The translations under genes and the position numbers were made by a program. A model generated the notes under the pieces. That model did no database searches. It had not been told where the DNA came from and saw only the letters and a program-made list of their open reading frames with translations. DNA of 64,000 nt, taken from Adiantum capillus-veneris. Its lineage: Eukaryota > Streptophyta > Polypodiopsida > Polypodiales > Pteridaceae. Shown one piece after another: positions 1-11,731 of this stretch. Numbering within the stretch: the stretch's first letter is position 1; every line of letters begins with the position of its first letter. Where the stretch lies: the NCBI GenBank assembly GCA_014529385.2, contig CM043942.1, forward strand, positions 107,273,141 through 107,337,140. The letters are read 5' to 3'.

Positions 1-417
1 AGCTAAGGTATTGCAAAAGGATATCATATTTTATGTACATTTTATTATTCAAGTGCTCTGTATGAGCTTTGGCCATTTATGATCGGCCGGCTAGTTTATA
101 ATCACTTTGACCATTCAAGAATCTATAAATTAAATACGTGCAAGAGGGAAACGGTCACTCTTGCACGGGGGGAGATTGCACCCAATTTCTGCGTTGCTCT
201 TCTCATCTCTCCTCTCTTCCCACTGGCCGTGCCAACATAGCACTCCGCTCTAGGAGGTGCGCTTGCACGTGCTCTCTCCCGCTCTTTGTCTCTCTTTGTC
301 GTGTACAATATCGATTATGGTTATTCGATTTATCAGGTATGCAGATTCATGGTTTTATTGCTCGTAGCATGTCGTTCTCGATATTTTGCAGGGCCACCGC
401 ATTCGCCGTCTATAGCA
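1..417 (+). repeat. 5' LTR (left-truncated) of the LARD-like element
   Basis: Aligns base for base with 5208-5609 apart from scattered substitutions and a 19-bp length difference in the CT-rich tract near 200. It ends in CA at 417, one base before the primer-binding site. A TATA-like sequence (CTATAAATTA) at about 123 is conserved in both LTRs and probably marks the U3 promoter. Confidence 0.85.
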
Positions 418-418
418 G

Positions 419-430
419 TGGTATCAGAGC
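419..430 (+). other. Primer-binding site, initiator tRNA-Met type
   Basis: TGGTATCAGAGC is the standard complement of the 3' end of plant initiator tRNA-Met. It sits one base after the CA end of the LTR, which fixes both the LTR boundary and the transcription direction. Confidence 0.9.
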
Positions 431-3400
431 GTGGGCTACGCTCCGAGACTAAAGGAATTTGACAAATAGCAGCTAAGAAATTTTCTTTTCTTTGGTAGAT
501 TCCGTTAATTGCTTCAATTAGTGTTGATTGTATGCATAATTATTGATATCTAGATTTAAAGAAAGTTCTTTCTTTATTGTTATAATACAGTGATTGTTAG
601 TGTAGACATTGTGTTAATTAAACATAATAATAAAATGGATTAAACTAAAGCATATGGGGATACTCAATTACGAAAAAGAGAAACATTACATAGCATTAGA
701 CAGGCTATTACAAAGAGCAGAATCTTGTTCAAGAAGACTCGGCTACAATTCACATCATAGGATAATGAGGAGGAGTTTTAAGATAGTAGAAAAGTCGAAC
801 CTAAAAGAGATTAGAGAAAGAGGAAGAGTAATAATCCCAAGTGAACCTTTGCACTATGCTCGGGCTTGATCAAGGAGTGGATGAAGAAGAAGGGAGAGAG
901 TTATTAGTACAAATGCTTAGAGAAAAAATGAAAAGAATAAGATGCATTATTTTATGCTTTTTATGCACCTTTCTTGGCTATGCGTAGAGCTACACTTGAA
1001 TCCACCTTACCTCACACGTACATTACCTTCCTTGGCTATAATAACTCCACTAGGATGCCTTGATCGCTTCGTGTTGCGTGATGCCTTCCCATTCTCTCTC
1101 GCTTATTTTCTCTTCACATGTCGCAGTGGCTAGTGTAGTAAGCTGGAAGCAAGCACATCTAGCTGAGAACGCCAACGATCAATTTTCTGAACATCCCTGC
1201 AAGCTATTGTTCTCCACAATTGCTTGTCATCAATACCCGCTCATGTTGTCGTTACAACACTCTCATCACCATTACAACTAATATCAACAGTTGAGGGTCA
1301 GCATGATTAGCTCCCACCAAACCCGCTTGACATCTCTGCACTCTCGCCCCCCCAACTCAATTACAGCCATCCAAATAACTCACCCACAAACACGTCCGTA
1401 CTACGTGCAGGGAGTGCCCTCAATCAACACCTACTCGACTTGACCCCACAAGCAGGCTGTTCTGCCATCTAGAGATGGCCAACATGCAACTCATCGTTTT
1501 GCACAACCACCCGCCTCTGCATCATGAAAAGCAGGCTGGCACCCACCCACAAAAACACACACACACAGTTTTTGCCTATGGTGCACGACTACCGCATGCA
1601 TGGAAAAATTTTACACCCCACTCTCCCTTGACGTCGGCTGCAAGCCATCTCTCTCTCCCTCTCTCCCGCTAGCTAGCCAACCATAACCCAACCATCTCTC
1701 TCTCTCTTTCTTTTTGCCCACTCCCGTGCGGCTATGACCGTCTGCCAACCCACACACACACATAACTGGTAGACGATCATTTCTCTCCACAGCTCGACTA
1801 CAACTCTCTCTCTCTCTCTGGTCGAATACCTTCTAGCCGTCTTTCCCTCCAGTCTCGTTCACCCAAAAGGCTTGCATACCACTCAAAACTCTCTCTCCAT
1901 GACGAGCACACTGCAGCGCCTTCACCTTTTCTCTCTATTGAGCACCCACACCAAGGTTGATTCCTACCTTCTCCCCTTCTCCTACTGGAAGCTTCGACAC
2001 TGCGCTCACCTTTCCCAAACTTATCAACCACTTTTACTGACGAGCTGGAGGTTCATCGAGCTTGCCAGAGGTCATTGCACATAGGTGATACTCTCTCGCG
2101 GAAGTTCTCCCTGAGGTATCTGCCAGTGCACTTGATGACTTCATGGTGAGGGAGGAGTCAGAGCATTTCCGGCCAGGCCTTTGCAGGCTCAAGCGGTTGG
2201 CCGGTTGCAGGTTGCACAAAAGCTGAATGCTGCAGAAAAGTGGGGAGTTCCAGTTGAAGAGGGTGGCCTCGACACAGCAAAAAACAGGGCTGCATACTGG
2301 CTATAGAGGGCGCTCACCTGAGGGGGTGCATGAGACGGGCCATGAGCCGCACTGAAGGCTTAAGAACACAAGATGGTGCTTTGCGTAGCATCTGCTTAGA
2401 GGAGCTGATAGTGTGAAGTAAGCTGCCACCCGACAAGACGGTTGGTGTGGAGAGGGAGAGACTAGAGAGCACGGCAGGACAACTCAGGGCTTTCCGAGCA
2501 CTGCAGGAGGGGATATGAGCATTGCGACAGTTGCACCATGCTACTGTTGCATATGATGACGAGGATGCGGGAACGAGGCCGGCACAACAAAAGGGCGAGG
2601 ACATGGAATTTAGCTGAGAAAGCTCTCAAGAAGTCAATGATCTCTCTCTGTGAGATCGAATGTCGTCCATTGTCTCATCTCCTCACAAGCCTCTCCTTGT
2701 GTCTACGCACATACAACAAAAAAATAAAAAATAAAAAAATAAAATAGAAAAACAAAAACAAAAAAACCCGACCTGAAGAATCTCTGATCCTGATATCTCA
2801 TGACTTTCGTCAATGGTCCGAAGCTCTTTTTGGACACACAATGAAATTGGACTCATATCTCATAGTATACTGAATAATGACATATGTAATGTAACTCTAT
2901 GTTTGGCTGTATATGGCACAACTTGCAAATCCTAGCCTCCGCTAATATTCCACCCCTCCCCTTGTGGTACTGATTATGGCAATTGTCGCGACAAGACATT
3001 TAACCTCATAATGGTTGACTACCCATAGTGAAGTTGTTTTCTACGTCAAACATCTACTCTATAATTTGAATTATAGATTACTGATGTAAACTACCACCCA
3101 CTTTTGGCATTAACAACTGTCTTTACAGGCCATTACAAAAAATATTGGACTCATCATTCCAAGATCCTTACAGATCAATTTGTTCGACGTAGGTTCTCTT
3201 TAAACTTCAGTTTTCTCAATAAGGACTTTCAAGTGTTTATACATACTTGCCTGCATCTAACACAAAATCATATTTAGTGCTTTGTCCTTGAGAAGCCCTT
3301 TTGCAGTTGAAGCCCACTACAATGCTATCATATCAAAGGACCTTCAGGTATAAAATTTTTCATTGCATTTCGATCATATACTTTTAGTAGGATCTCTCTA

Positions 3401-4512
3401 TCGTCTTTGATCTATTGTAATTCATAACCAATGTCTTAGATTAATGTCAATTGTCAACAGTACCTCTCGTAGCACATGATTCTCGCATCCTTTACACTTT
3501 CTAGCAATCTTGTTCTCATTATATTTTCACTTGTTGGTGAATGATTTTAATTAGCACAAGCTGGTACACAATGTTCTGTGCTCATACTCCTATTGTCAGC
3601 TTGCTCGGTAATCACTCTTTGCAACTTCATCTAATTACGACCTAGCTCTATTGCATGCTCTTTCTGAGATTAATCCTTGTATCAATCAACATTGTCAAAT
3701 ATCCTGCATTATTAATTAGGGACTTAAAATTTGTTAGACTTCTCAAACTGTGAAGATTTTGTGGGTTTTCTCCTTTTCGAATAGCTCATTGTTACATTTT
3801 ACTAGTTGATGTATATTAGCGCTGCTCCACAGCATTATCTTGAGTTCGCTTATCACAATTTTAAGGAAATAAATGTATCTGTCTTGCTTGATCATAATCA
3901 AATGATTTTTATCATGATCTTCATTTGTTTTTGTTACATTTCTCTAACTCATCTAAGGATTCACAAAAACCTATCCAGACCATAATGCGAGGACATCAGA
4001 TAAGTAATCTCTTTACTTTGCAAACTCATTTTTTTTCATCTCCAGTAACCATATCCTAACCATATTTTACCCCATTTTATGATACCCCCCCTACCCTGTT
4101 ATCAAACCTTATTATTTTTTGCTTGACTATACTAACTCTGTCATGCAAGCTTGTGCCAAAATCCTTGTTGTGTTTACTAATACCATTCCCAAAAACAAAC
4201 ACAACTTTCTCGACATGCATACTCGGGTAGCCACTCCGGATCGTGCTGGTATGTACCTCGAATACGTCAATCCTCATTTCTATGCATTTTATTTAAGTTG
4301 AATACTCAAACATTGCAAATATTGTATTCAAAGGAATTTTTGTTGAGATGATTTGTCAGTAAGCTATGCAGCTACTCATGCGAGCTAAGGAGCTCAGGGA
4401 TAGTGCACAAGCATCTGTAAATCCTTTGATGATCTACTGCACTCTGATATCGACAACGTAGTGATTTTTTTTTCTCCTTTATGTCTTGTCTAGTCCATTG
4501 GTCACATGCACA

Positions 4513-4738
4513 TAGATCCGCCGATTTAGGCAGTGTGTAATTGCTCATCTTCGTGTAGATTCGCCGATTTAGGCAACACCAATTATCTGTGCAGATCCGC
4601 CGATTTAGGCAGCACATTGACAAATTGCAGATCTATTCACAATGGTAAATGCAGATCCGCCGATATAGGCAGCATTAGTGCAGATTCGCCGATCTAGGCA
4701 GCACGTCTTATTGCTGTAGATTCCCCGATTTAGGCAAT
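4513..4738 (+). repeat. Six dispersed copies of a 20-nt motif (GATCCGCCGATTTAGGCAGC)
   Basis: The motif recurs six times with one or two changes per copy at irregular 25-75 base spacings, in the 3' part of the LARD-like interior, about 450 bases before the 3' LTR. The motif is much better conserved than the spacers. It forms no hairpin on its own. The open frame on the opposite strand through this block only reflects the repetition. Confidence 0.8.
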
Positions 4739-5180
4739 ACCAATCACAAAATCATGCTACAGTGGCTGGCCACCACTGTAACTGGTATGATTTTGTTACC
4801 CGGGTACATAATAAAAGTGATTTTGATTTGGACTTATATTGTGGAATTGGAATTGGATTAGGATTTGGTATCTGGTGATTATTACGGCAGTGTTTATGTG
4901 ATGAGACTTGATATTATGAGAATTGATTTTGATGAGTGTGACCAATGACATCCCGATTCATCACGGTATGACATATACTGCTTATTCTAGTGGTATGGGA
5001 CACTAGAATAGGTAGTATGTGGATGACGGCGAGCATAAGCTAATGTTGTTTAGTTTCATAAATTTTTCTTTCATTATGTGATGTTTTTGACACAACATAC
5101 TAATCACTATTTTTGACAAGTATTGTTTGCAGATTTTTATCTTCGCAACTGAGGACAGTTGCTTTCCAACAGAGAGCAGC

Positions 5181-5609
5181 TGTGACAGGTAGAAAAGGCT
5201 TGACCGAGCTAAGCTATTGCAAAAGGATATCATATTTTATGTACATTTTATTATTCAAGTGCTCTTTAATATGAGCTTTGGCCGTTTATGACCGGCCTGC
5301 CAGTTTGTACTCACTTTGACCATTCAAGAATCTATAAATTAAATACGTGCAAGAGGGAAACGTTCACTCTTGCACGGGGGGAGATTGCACCCAGTGTCTA
5401 CGTTGCTCTTCCCACTCGCCGTGCCAACGTAGCACTCCGCTCTAGGAGGTGCGCTTGCACGTGCTCTCTCCCGCTCTTTGTCTCTCTTTGTCGTGTACAA
5501 TATCGATTATGGTTATTCGATTTATCAGGTATGCAGATTCATGGTTTTATTGCTCGTAGCATGTTGTTCTCGATATTTTGTAGGGTCACCGCATTCGTCG
5601 TTTGTAGCA
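5181..5609 (+). repeat. 3' LTR of the LARD-like element
   Basis: Starts TGTGACAGG after the purine-rich AACAGAGAGCAGC and ends TTTGTAGCA, matching the CA end of the 5' LTR. Length 429 bp. A TATA-like CTATAAATTA lies at about 5332. Confidence 0.8.
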
Positions 5610-6857
5610 TCACCAACAACGTCTGGAATCCTGGAAAAGACTCTTTGCTGGCCCACTCTGATGTGTGGGTCATGCAATACTTGAACTTCATAAAGGTTTG
5701 CAATGCTTGCTTCTTTGGGCCGCGCGGAAAGCGACACAAAGTCATTTGTGGCTCCTTCAATGCTTCAACTTCGTCTATAGTCATGCGTCTACCTTCTTCA
5801 AGAATCTCCGAGGATGAAAATTCTTGAAACCACTTCCAACACAAAAACATGAACATACCCATTCCATGTAAAGTGACTCGTAAAATTCTAGTCTTTCGAA
5901 AAGACTTTGCATGCAATGGAGATGAACATAGAGATAGAGTGCCAAACCGTTCATCAAACACACAAAAACAATGGGGTTGAATCTTGACTTTCTGATCTAA
6001 TTCAATCAATTGTGGCAGATCAGAATGGAAATGCCGATGCTTGATGCTCAATCCTCCTTGGGCTCTTTCGTATACTATGTCATGCCAGACATAGAATATG
6101 AATTCCTTGGGTGCAAACATTTCATCTTTCCATGAGTAATCCGCATACATCCGTTCTCATTCATGAGTGAATCTTGTTCATCGTGCAATATGGCATTCTT
6201 GTGAAAAAGGATCACATAAGGACGGTGACTAAAATACCGGAAACCATCACGAATGAAACACTCCAACAATGCATGCTGACTAATCATTCGAACACAGAAT
6301 ACTTCCTGTGGGGTTTCTTTGGACCTCGACTTGAGAGCCAAGATCGGTTCTCCATGATTGATTGAATCTTCTATGAGGCTAGCTTCACTAGAAAAAGTAT
6401 CAACTAAACCATCATCCTTGTAAACAATCACATCTTTATCCTGCGAATCATCATGCTCATGAATAATCACATCTTGATCATGCAAATCATCATGCTCGTG
6501 AATAATCACATCTTGATCATGCAAATCATCATGCTTATCATTATCATGCAAATCATGTGTGTCCTGCTTTGGAGAAGAAAAGACTGAGAGAGTCTCCTTC
6601 TCCTGATTCTCTTCAATCTTCACCTGCACATTAGAAATGAAAGATGAAGAATGAACAACTTGATCGCAATACAATTCTGTTTTTCTTTCTAGGGCCGCCA
6701 AGCGTACTTGCTCGAGCTCACGCTCCAAGGCTGCAATGCTTTCTTTGTCCGCCAAGCGTGCTTGCTCACGCTCACGCGCTAAGGCTGCCATTCTTTCTTC
6801 GTGCCATGCTTCTTGTTGTCTCATCATGTCCATCATCATCTTGACCAAAGCCTCCAT
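5610..6857 (-). pseudogene. Unassigned coiled-coil protein with HDDLHDQDV repeats, frameshifted, cut by an LTR element
   Basis: Starting at 6857 the minus strand encodes a Met-rich start (MMMDMMRQQEAWHEERM), then a heptad-like coiled coil of about 55 residues rich in Ala, Glu, Arg and Leu. An acidic His/Asp repeat follows, in which HDDLHDQDVIIHE occurs twice exactly and then decays. The frame then shifts near 6140. A second frame continues to about 5610 with an aromatic-rich segment (PKEFIFYVWHDI) and runs straight into the LTR end at 5609. This suggests that the LARD-like element inserted into this reading frame. No known enzyme or structural motif is visible. The coiled-coil start and repeat-rich setting would suit a retroelement gag-like or accessory protein, but that is inference. 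Function unknown. Confidence 0.4.
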
Positions 6858-6951
6858 CGTATTTGGTACAATCCTTGGCGTAGATGGGGAAGGGGGACGG
6901 TCAGAAAAACCTCCTGGTGGGGAAAATTCTTCTTAGCCACAGCCATGCTTA

Positions 6952-7215
6952 TCACCTCCATGCGAAGTATCCATCCCGCTTCGGGTAATGACCATACACT
7001 TGAACTCTTGGGTTTTGAAGTTCACGAGAAACTTTGGTTCTTGTGGGTCTTGGTTCTTGAGGTTCTTGAGGGTCTTGAGCCATGAGGTTCTTGAGGTTCT
7101 TCTTTAGCTTGCAATATGTGTTAACGAAGGATCTTCTCTTTACCCGAGCTCTTCTCTTTCTCGCGGACGCACCCCTTGGCAGCCTTGCGCTCCCACCAAG
7201 GTTGCTTTTTCCCAC
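6952..7215 (-). CDS. Small basic reading frame upstream of the coiled-coil ORF, doubtful
   Basis: An 87-residue frame with an Arg/Lys-rich first half and a QEPQEPRPTRTK-type proline/glutamate segment. It ends about 95 bases before the start of the coiled-coil frame on the same strand, so it could be a leader peptide or an upstream exon of the same element. The GGTTCTTGAGG repeats in the DNA (7028-7103) generate the QEP pattern, so the frame may be fortuitous. I recognise no family. Confidence 0.2.
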   Translation of the reverse strand: MGKSNLGGSARLPRGASARKRRARVKRRSFVNTYCKLKKNLKNLMAQDPQEPQEPRPTRTKVSRELQNPRVQVYGHYPKRDGYFAWR

Positions 7216-8395
7216 CTCATGTCGATTGGCCGGCCGCTAAGTGCACGGTCCGCTCTCAATGAGTGAAAAAAGGCACAAGGGGAGGCTCGGCAAGCCCTTC
7301 TTTCTTAGGTTTCGTGTCACTCTTCACAAACAAAACTAAGAATCGACACGCCCAAGTAGACTTGGGTTACGTGCGACCGCAATAAGCAAAAAAAATTATG
7401 TGGTTCTTTCATTCAGTGAACAGAACACTGCCAAAGATCTGATATTAATGTAAGGTGCAACGGATGTGAATGTTGAACTTTGCTCAAGCTGAGTGCTCCA
7501 AATTGTGCTCAAGGGTTCCTTTTACTTACGGAAGGGAGAGCCTTCCGTTCCTTTAGTGAGAGAGTGCAATGGACACAAACAAAGTGGTGAACACTATGAA
7601 TGAAGGTGCATGAGATTGAGAGATAGAGAGAGAAGAATACGACACCAAAATGTTGTCAAATCCTCCTCCGAAGGCCCCACTCTCTATGGCGAGAGCTGTC
7701 TGCTATTGATTGCACAAATCTCTACAATGCTTTGGACTTGCCGACGATGTCGACGACGATGAGGACGACGACGAGACGGGCTGAAATCTAAAAACGCTAA
7801 GTTTTGAAATCTGCAAATCTTTATCTGTTGAATTATGACTCTATGTCGATGACGATGTCGATGTCGACGATGCGACGACGACGTGCTAAAAACTTAGATG
7901 TTGAAATCTGTTTTTTAGGCTGAAACTGTGAACGCTCATTGATCTGACCGTGCGGCGAGGATCTGCTGAGCGGGAGGTGAGATCTGCGAGGTTTGGGGGT
8001 TCTACTGTGGAGTTTGACTGCTGGAAACTTAAAACGTTGATGGAGAGGGGTTGAATGTCACTAGAAACTACTAAACGCTAGGTTGACATGCTGATGCAAA
8101 AACGCTAGGGCTGAATCTATCCTGTTGCAAAAACGCTAGGTATCTATTGAGTACTCCTGTCGGGCTTGATCCGCAACTGCAAAATGCTGGCTGATCTGCA
8201 AATGCTGAAAACGCTGGGCCTTCTGGATGGATGAAAACGTTGTCTCCTGCCGGGGGTCTTGCTGAGTAGGTGCAGTGTCGAACTCTGTGTTCCTGCTGCC
8301 TCTTCTGCTAGAAAGTGCTAGCGCTAGGTTTCTTATGTGATCTTTGGTGAGCATCAAAAGGTCGACAAATACTTTGAGAGGACTCGTGGAGCTTG
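7216..8395. other. Spacer with no gene; GAC/GATG-rich tract
   Basis: No coding homology seen. Within 7738-7882 are runs of GAC and GATGTCGACGAC trinucleotides. Around 7790-8230 a short phrase with AAAACGCTA or AAACGCTAG recurs several times, a loose low-copy repeat. Confidence 0.6.
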
Positions 8396-8746
8396 GTCTG
8401 CTCATATTTTTTATTCGAGCTCATTTCGGCCTCAGTTTCCACCACAGGCAGTGTTGCGTAGGCAATTTTGTCATTTTGTGCAAAATTTTTGTCAGTGCCA
8501 TTTTTTGCATAACGGGTCCCTTACCGTCTTCTACAGTTTGTGTTATATAGCACGTGTTGTTCCCACTTCATTTCTCCTCTTTTCGTGCAGTTTTCACATC
8601 AGGTGCAACATTTGACATGGCTGACAACAACACAGATTTCAAAATGTTTGCTACTGAGAACAGATTAGATGGGGACAATTACCATATGTGAGCTTATATG
8701 ATGCAGCATGTCCTTGTTTCAAAGGGCGTTTGAAATATTTTGCAGT

Positions 8747-8882
8747 ACATTGATGTACATCTTGGTTCTGAGGACGTAGGCAATGTTGAGGATGTTGTAG
8801 GTTTTGGTGGCAGGACATTGATGTACGTCTTGGTTCTGAGGACGTAGGCAATGTTGAGGATGTTGTAGGTTTTGGTGGCAGG
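8747..8882 (+). repeat. 68-bp tandem duplication inside copia-1 gag
   Basis: 8747-8814 and 8815-8882 are almost identical (one difference near the start, ACATCTTGG against ACGTCTTGG). 68 is not a multiple of three, so the duplication shifts the gag frame. Confidence 0.9.
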
Positions 8883-9109
8883 ATTGTTGCTGCTAGAGCT
8901 GTTTTGCCTATGGCTGAGCAAGCTTGTTGGGATATAAAAGAAGCATAGCCTCATGCTTTGATTGCGTTGTCTATGATGCGCATTAATTATTACTCCTCAT
9001 ATTCATTCAGCAAAATCTGCAAAACAGGCTTGGGATATTCTAGTTGGTCTTTATGCAAGTCACAACAATGAGGCTGAAATTGCATTGCATTGTAAAGACC
9101 TAGAGTTGA

Positions 9110-9805
9110 AGATTATGCATGAGGAATATGAGATGGACACTTTTCTTCTAGTGTCAAGGATATTAATGAGCAACTTATTTTTGGAAGCGAAGTCATTTAA
9201 TTATGACAGTTTCCTTGTGCAAACTATTCTTGATGCTTTGCCAGATTCTTACTAGACTTTTGCTAGTACTTGGAGACTTATGACCTAAGGAAATCCAAAA
9301 GCTGTCAAGTTTGATGCATTTTGCACATCGCTGATGCTGCAAGAGTCTCTTTCTAGAAAAAACAAGACTAGGTAGCGTGCAGTTGAACATGACTTTATTG
9401 CATGAACTGGTGAGCATGAAACAAAAACCGCTCGTAGACACTCGCATGTCAAAACAACTAGCCCAATCTGAATCCAAAAAAGCATGTAAATATGGAGGCA
9501 ATGATAGAGTCAAAGATTATGCATGAGAAAGATGAGATGGACATTTTCCTTGTTGGTGACAAGGATATCAACGAGTTGAACTTATTTCTGCAGGTGAAGT
9601 CATTTTTCACAATTCCCTTGTGCATAATGTTCTTGATGCTTTGCCAGATTCTTACTAGACTTTTGGTAGTACTTGGAGACTTATGACCCAAGAAAATCCA
9701 AAATTTGTCAATTTTGATGCATTATGCACATTGCTACTACAAGAGTCACTTTTTAGGAAAAAAACAGGACTAGACAGCGTGCACTTGAATAGGCCTTTGT
9801 TGTTG
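9110..9805 (+). repeat. Duplicated gag segment flanking an inverted RNase H fragment
   Basis: About 290 bp of gag (AAGATTATGCATGAG... through CTTGAT... to GCGTGCA) occurs at 9110-9400 and again at 9512-9805. The roughly 100 bp between (9408-9508) read on the minus strand as copia RNase H (LDSDWASCFDMRVSTSGF). They match 10935-11040 of the same element in reverse orientation. Confidence 0.85.
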
Positions 9806-9982
9806 TTCAAACAAAAGGTGGTATGTTCAGCATCATGGTTCTTCTACGAGTGGTAAATCACATGTTCCTAATGCTTCCGCTAGCAGTGATTTGTCTAGGA
9901 ATTTTGATGAAAAGGAAAACAAGAAAATGCGTTGCCATTATTGTTTAAATCTAATGATTACTTGATTGAGTAGTGTCCAAAA

Positions 9983-10395
9983 TTGAAGGCAAAAGAGACT
10001 AAGATGAAAGAGGTGGGATCAAGCTTAGGGTCCAATACACTTGCATCTATTGTGGAGTCTTCTATGAATGGAGATTGTGATGCTGATGTAGATATAGAGT
10101 GGGCTTTTACTGCAGAGTGTACTTATGATCCTGATGTCCATGATGCATGCTTGTCAGTTGCTACAGATTCACATGTGTGGTATTTTGACAATGGTGCTAC
10201 ACAACACATTACCTCACATCGTGATTTTTCTATCTCTCTTCATTCTGTCCCTCATGGGAATTCATCCACTTGTGTCAACAACGCCTCTTATCCGGTTTAG
10301 GGAGTAGGAAAGATTATGCTTACTGTTGCAAAAGGCAATTCTTTCACACTTCTTGATACCATTATAAATTTATATGTAGCTGGGATCAAGAAGAA
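9983..10395 (+). pseudogene. Copia-1 gag end and aspartic protease
   Basis: After a lysine-rich link, the frame reaches the copia protease active site as VWYFDNGATQHIT, with the catalytic Asp present in a DNGA version of the usual D-S/T-G motif. An in-frame TAG follows the SYPV segment, where copia-2 has Gln. The frame then reads AGIKKNLW and breaks at about 10395, where it is fused to the end of RT. The protein would process the gag-pol polyprotein. Here it is a fragment. Confidence 0.75.
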
Positions 10396-11430
10396 TCTTT
10401 GGTCAAACGAGGCTTTCATAACAGTCCAATAGAAAGCACATTGTATGTAAAGCGTGAGGGTGATGTACTTCTCATTGTGGTTCTCTATATGGACGATTTG
10501 CTGATCATTAGAGCAAATGAGAGACATATTGTTGAGTTTAAGGCTGATTTGAATGCTACTTTCAAGATCAAAGATTTGGGGCTTTTGCATCATTACTTGG
10601 TTATACAGCTTAAGCAGTGTGATGGTGGTATTTCCTTGTGTCAGACAAGATACATAAAGTTTGAACTTGCGGCTTGCAAACTCTTTGCCACTCCAATAGA
10701 AACAAATTTGAAATTGAGTGTTCATAATGTTGGTGATCCTACCGATGTCACTCTTTACCAAACTATTGATGGCTGCCTTATTTATGTATGCAACACGAGG
10801 CCTGATATTTAGTTTGCAGTCTCACATGTCAGCAGATTCATGCATAGCCCAGGGTCTAGGCATTGGCAAGCTGTCAAGAGTATTTTTTGCTACTTGAGTA
10901 GAACTTTACATCTTGGCTTGTTTTATCTCAAAGGGGGATTATTGCCACTAGATTTACATGATTTCTTCGACTCAGATTGGGCTGATTGTTTTGACACATG
11001 GGTGTCCAAAGTAGTTTTTGTTTTTTACTCCATAGTTCATGATTGGTATCAGATTAAGAAGTAACCTAATGTGGCCAGTTACAGCTGTGAGGTTGAGTAT
11101 AGGGCATTCTTCACAGCTATGATTGAGTGTGTATGGCTTCGATGCCTTTTGGGTGATTTGGGTGTTACTTAATGCATTGCCAACACTATCTACACTGACA
11201 GTCAAAGCACATTGGTAGTTGGGAGCAACCCAGCTCACATGCTCACACAAAACACATTGAGGTCGATTACCACTATGTCAGGGAGAGGCTCTCAGCAGGA
11301 GAGATCAACTTGGCTTATGTCCCAACACAGGAAAATCTTGCAGATCTTTTCACAAGGGCATTGTATCATGAGAAGTTTAAAGCTTTCCGCAAAGCTTAAG
11401 GCTTACTCTTCTCTATGGAATGATCATGTC
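10396..11430 (+). pseudogene. Copia-1 reverse transcriptase (C-terminal half) and RNase H
   Basis: The RT active-site motif YMDDLLI is at about 10486-10506. KIKDLGLLHHYL, typical of the copia RT palm and thumb region, follows. RNase H is marked by DSDWADCFDTW near 10970 and by the C-terminal SQSTLV and AHMLTQ segments, with in-frame stops at about 10810, 11062 and 11170. The fingers and the first palm Asp are missing because of the deletion at 10395, so this could not be functional. It is the same family as 32357-33348 on the minus strand. Confidence 0.85.
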
Positions 11431-11499
11431 CTCACGGCATGGCACTTCCTATACTCTATGTGCCAGCTCTTGTTCACCGCATCACTCCCAGGGGGGATT

Positions 11500-11731
11500 T
11501 GTTACCATATACATGTGGTAGTGATGTGTGTGAACATAGTTAGGACCACCGGGGCATTTTTTCCCTCACTACTAGGAGGTTTTTCCCCCCGTGCATTGTA
11601 TATATGCCCATCACTATAGGGCTATCTTATCTTTCCATTGCACACTAAGTAATACACTCTCTTTTGTGTGCCTTGAGCTTCCTTCGTCTTCTCCAAGATG
11701 TGTGTGTTTTTCTCCAACCCTAATTCCAACA
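11500..11731 (+). repeat. 3' LTR of copia-1
   Basis: Begins TGTTACCATATACATGTGG after a GGGGGGATT polypurine tract and ends CCCTAATTCCAACA. It is 232 bp long and matches both LTRs of the minus-strand copia element at 32131-32356 and 42694-42923. Confidence 0.85.

Larger units (their letters stand above)
1..5609 (+). mobile_element. Non-autonomous, non-coding LTR retrotransposon (LARD-like), 5' end cut by window edge
   Basis: Two near-identical direct repeats bound this unit: 1-417 and 5181-5609. A sequence complementary to initiator tRNA-Met (TGGTATCAGAGC) lies just inside the left repeat at 419-430. These are the LTRs and the primer-binding site, so the element reads on the plus strand. The 4.7-kb interior has no gag, protease, RT or integrase homology in any frame, only short open frames and AT-rich or CT-rich sequence, so it depended on another element's enzymes. 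The left LTR lacks about 27 bases that lie outside the window, so the target duplication cannot be tested. Between 430 and 4510 I see no gene; the interior includes a CT-rich stretch (about 1640-1900) and a polyA-like stretch near 2719-2765. Confidence 0.85.
8618..9972 (+). pseudogene. Degenerate copia gag (copia-1)
   Basis: The frame opens with MADNNTDFKMF at 8618 and shows the copia gag signature LDGDNYHM followed by an in-frame TGA where the family has Trp, and a second Trp-to-stop change soon after. The same start (MADNN) is present in copia-2. A 68-bp tandem duplication at 8747-8882 and a larger duplication with an inverted insert at 9110-9805 break the frame further. The end shows a decayed zinc knuckle (CHYC near 9930) whose His ligand is not recognisable. 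The product would have been the nucleocapsid protein. It is not translatable as it stands. Confidence 0.75.
8396..11731 (+). mobile_element. Ty1/copia retrotransposon relic (copia-1), 5' LTR and most of integrase missing
   Basis: The untranslated leader, gag, protease, C-terminal reverse transcriptase and RNase H of a copia element lie in order on the plus strand, followed by a polypurine tract (GGGGGGATTT) and a 3' LTR. The leader from about 8396 matches the leader of the minus-strand copia element at 42360-42690, so both belong to one family. No 5' LTR is present upstream. At about 10395 protease sequence joins directly to the end of RT, deleting all of integrase and the first half of RT. 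Stops and frameshifts abound. The gag region is rearranged internally (see separate entries). Confidence 0.85.

Noticed and set aside
4372-4623. Cys/Leu/Asn-Arg-Arg repeat peptide on the minus strand
   Set aside because: It is a by-product of the 20-nt DNA motif; no start context or wider frame supports a gene.
4513-4738. CRISPR-like array
   Set aside because: Plant nuclear context; spacers are irregular in length and drifted, and no cas genes exist. The block is part of a retroelement.
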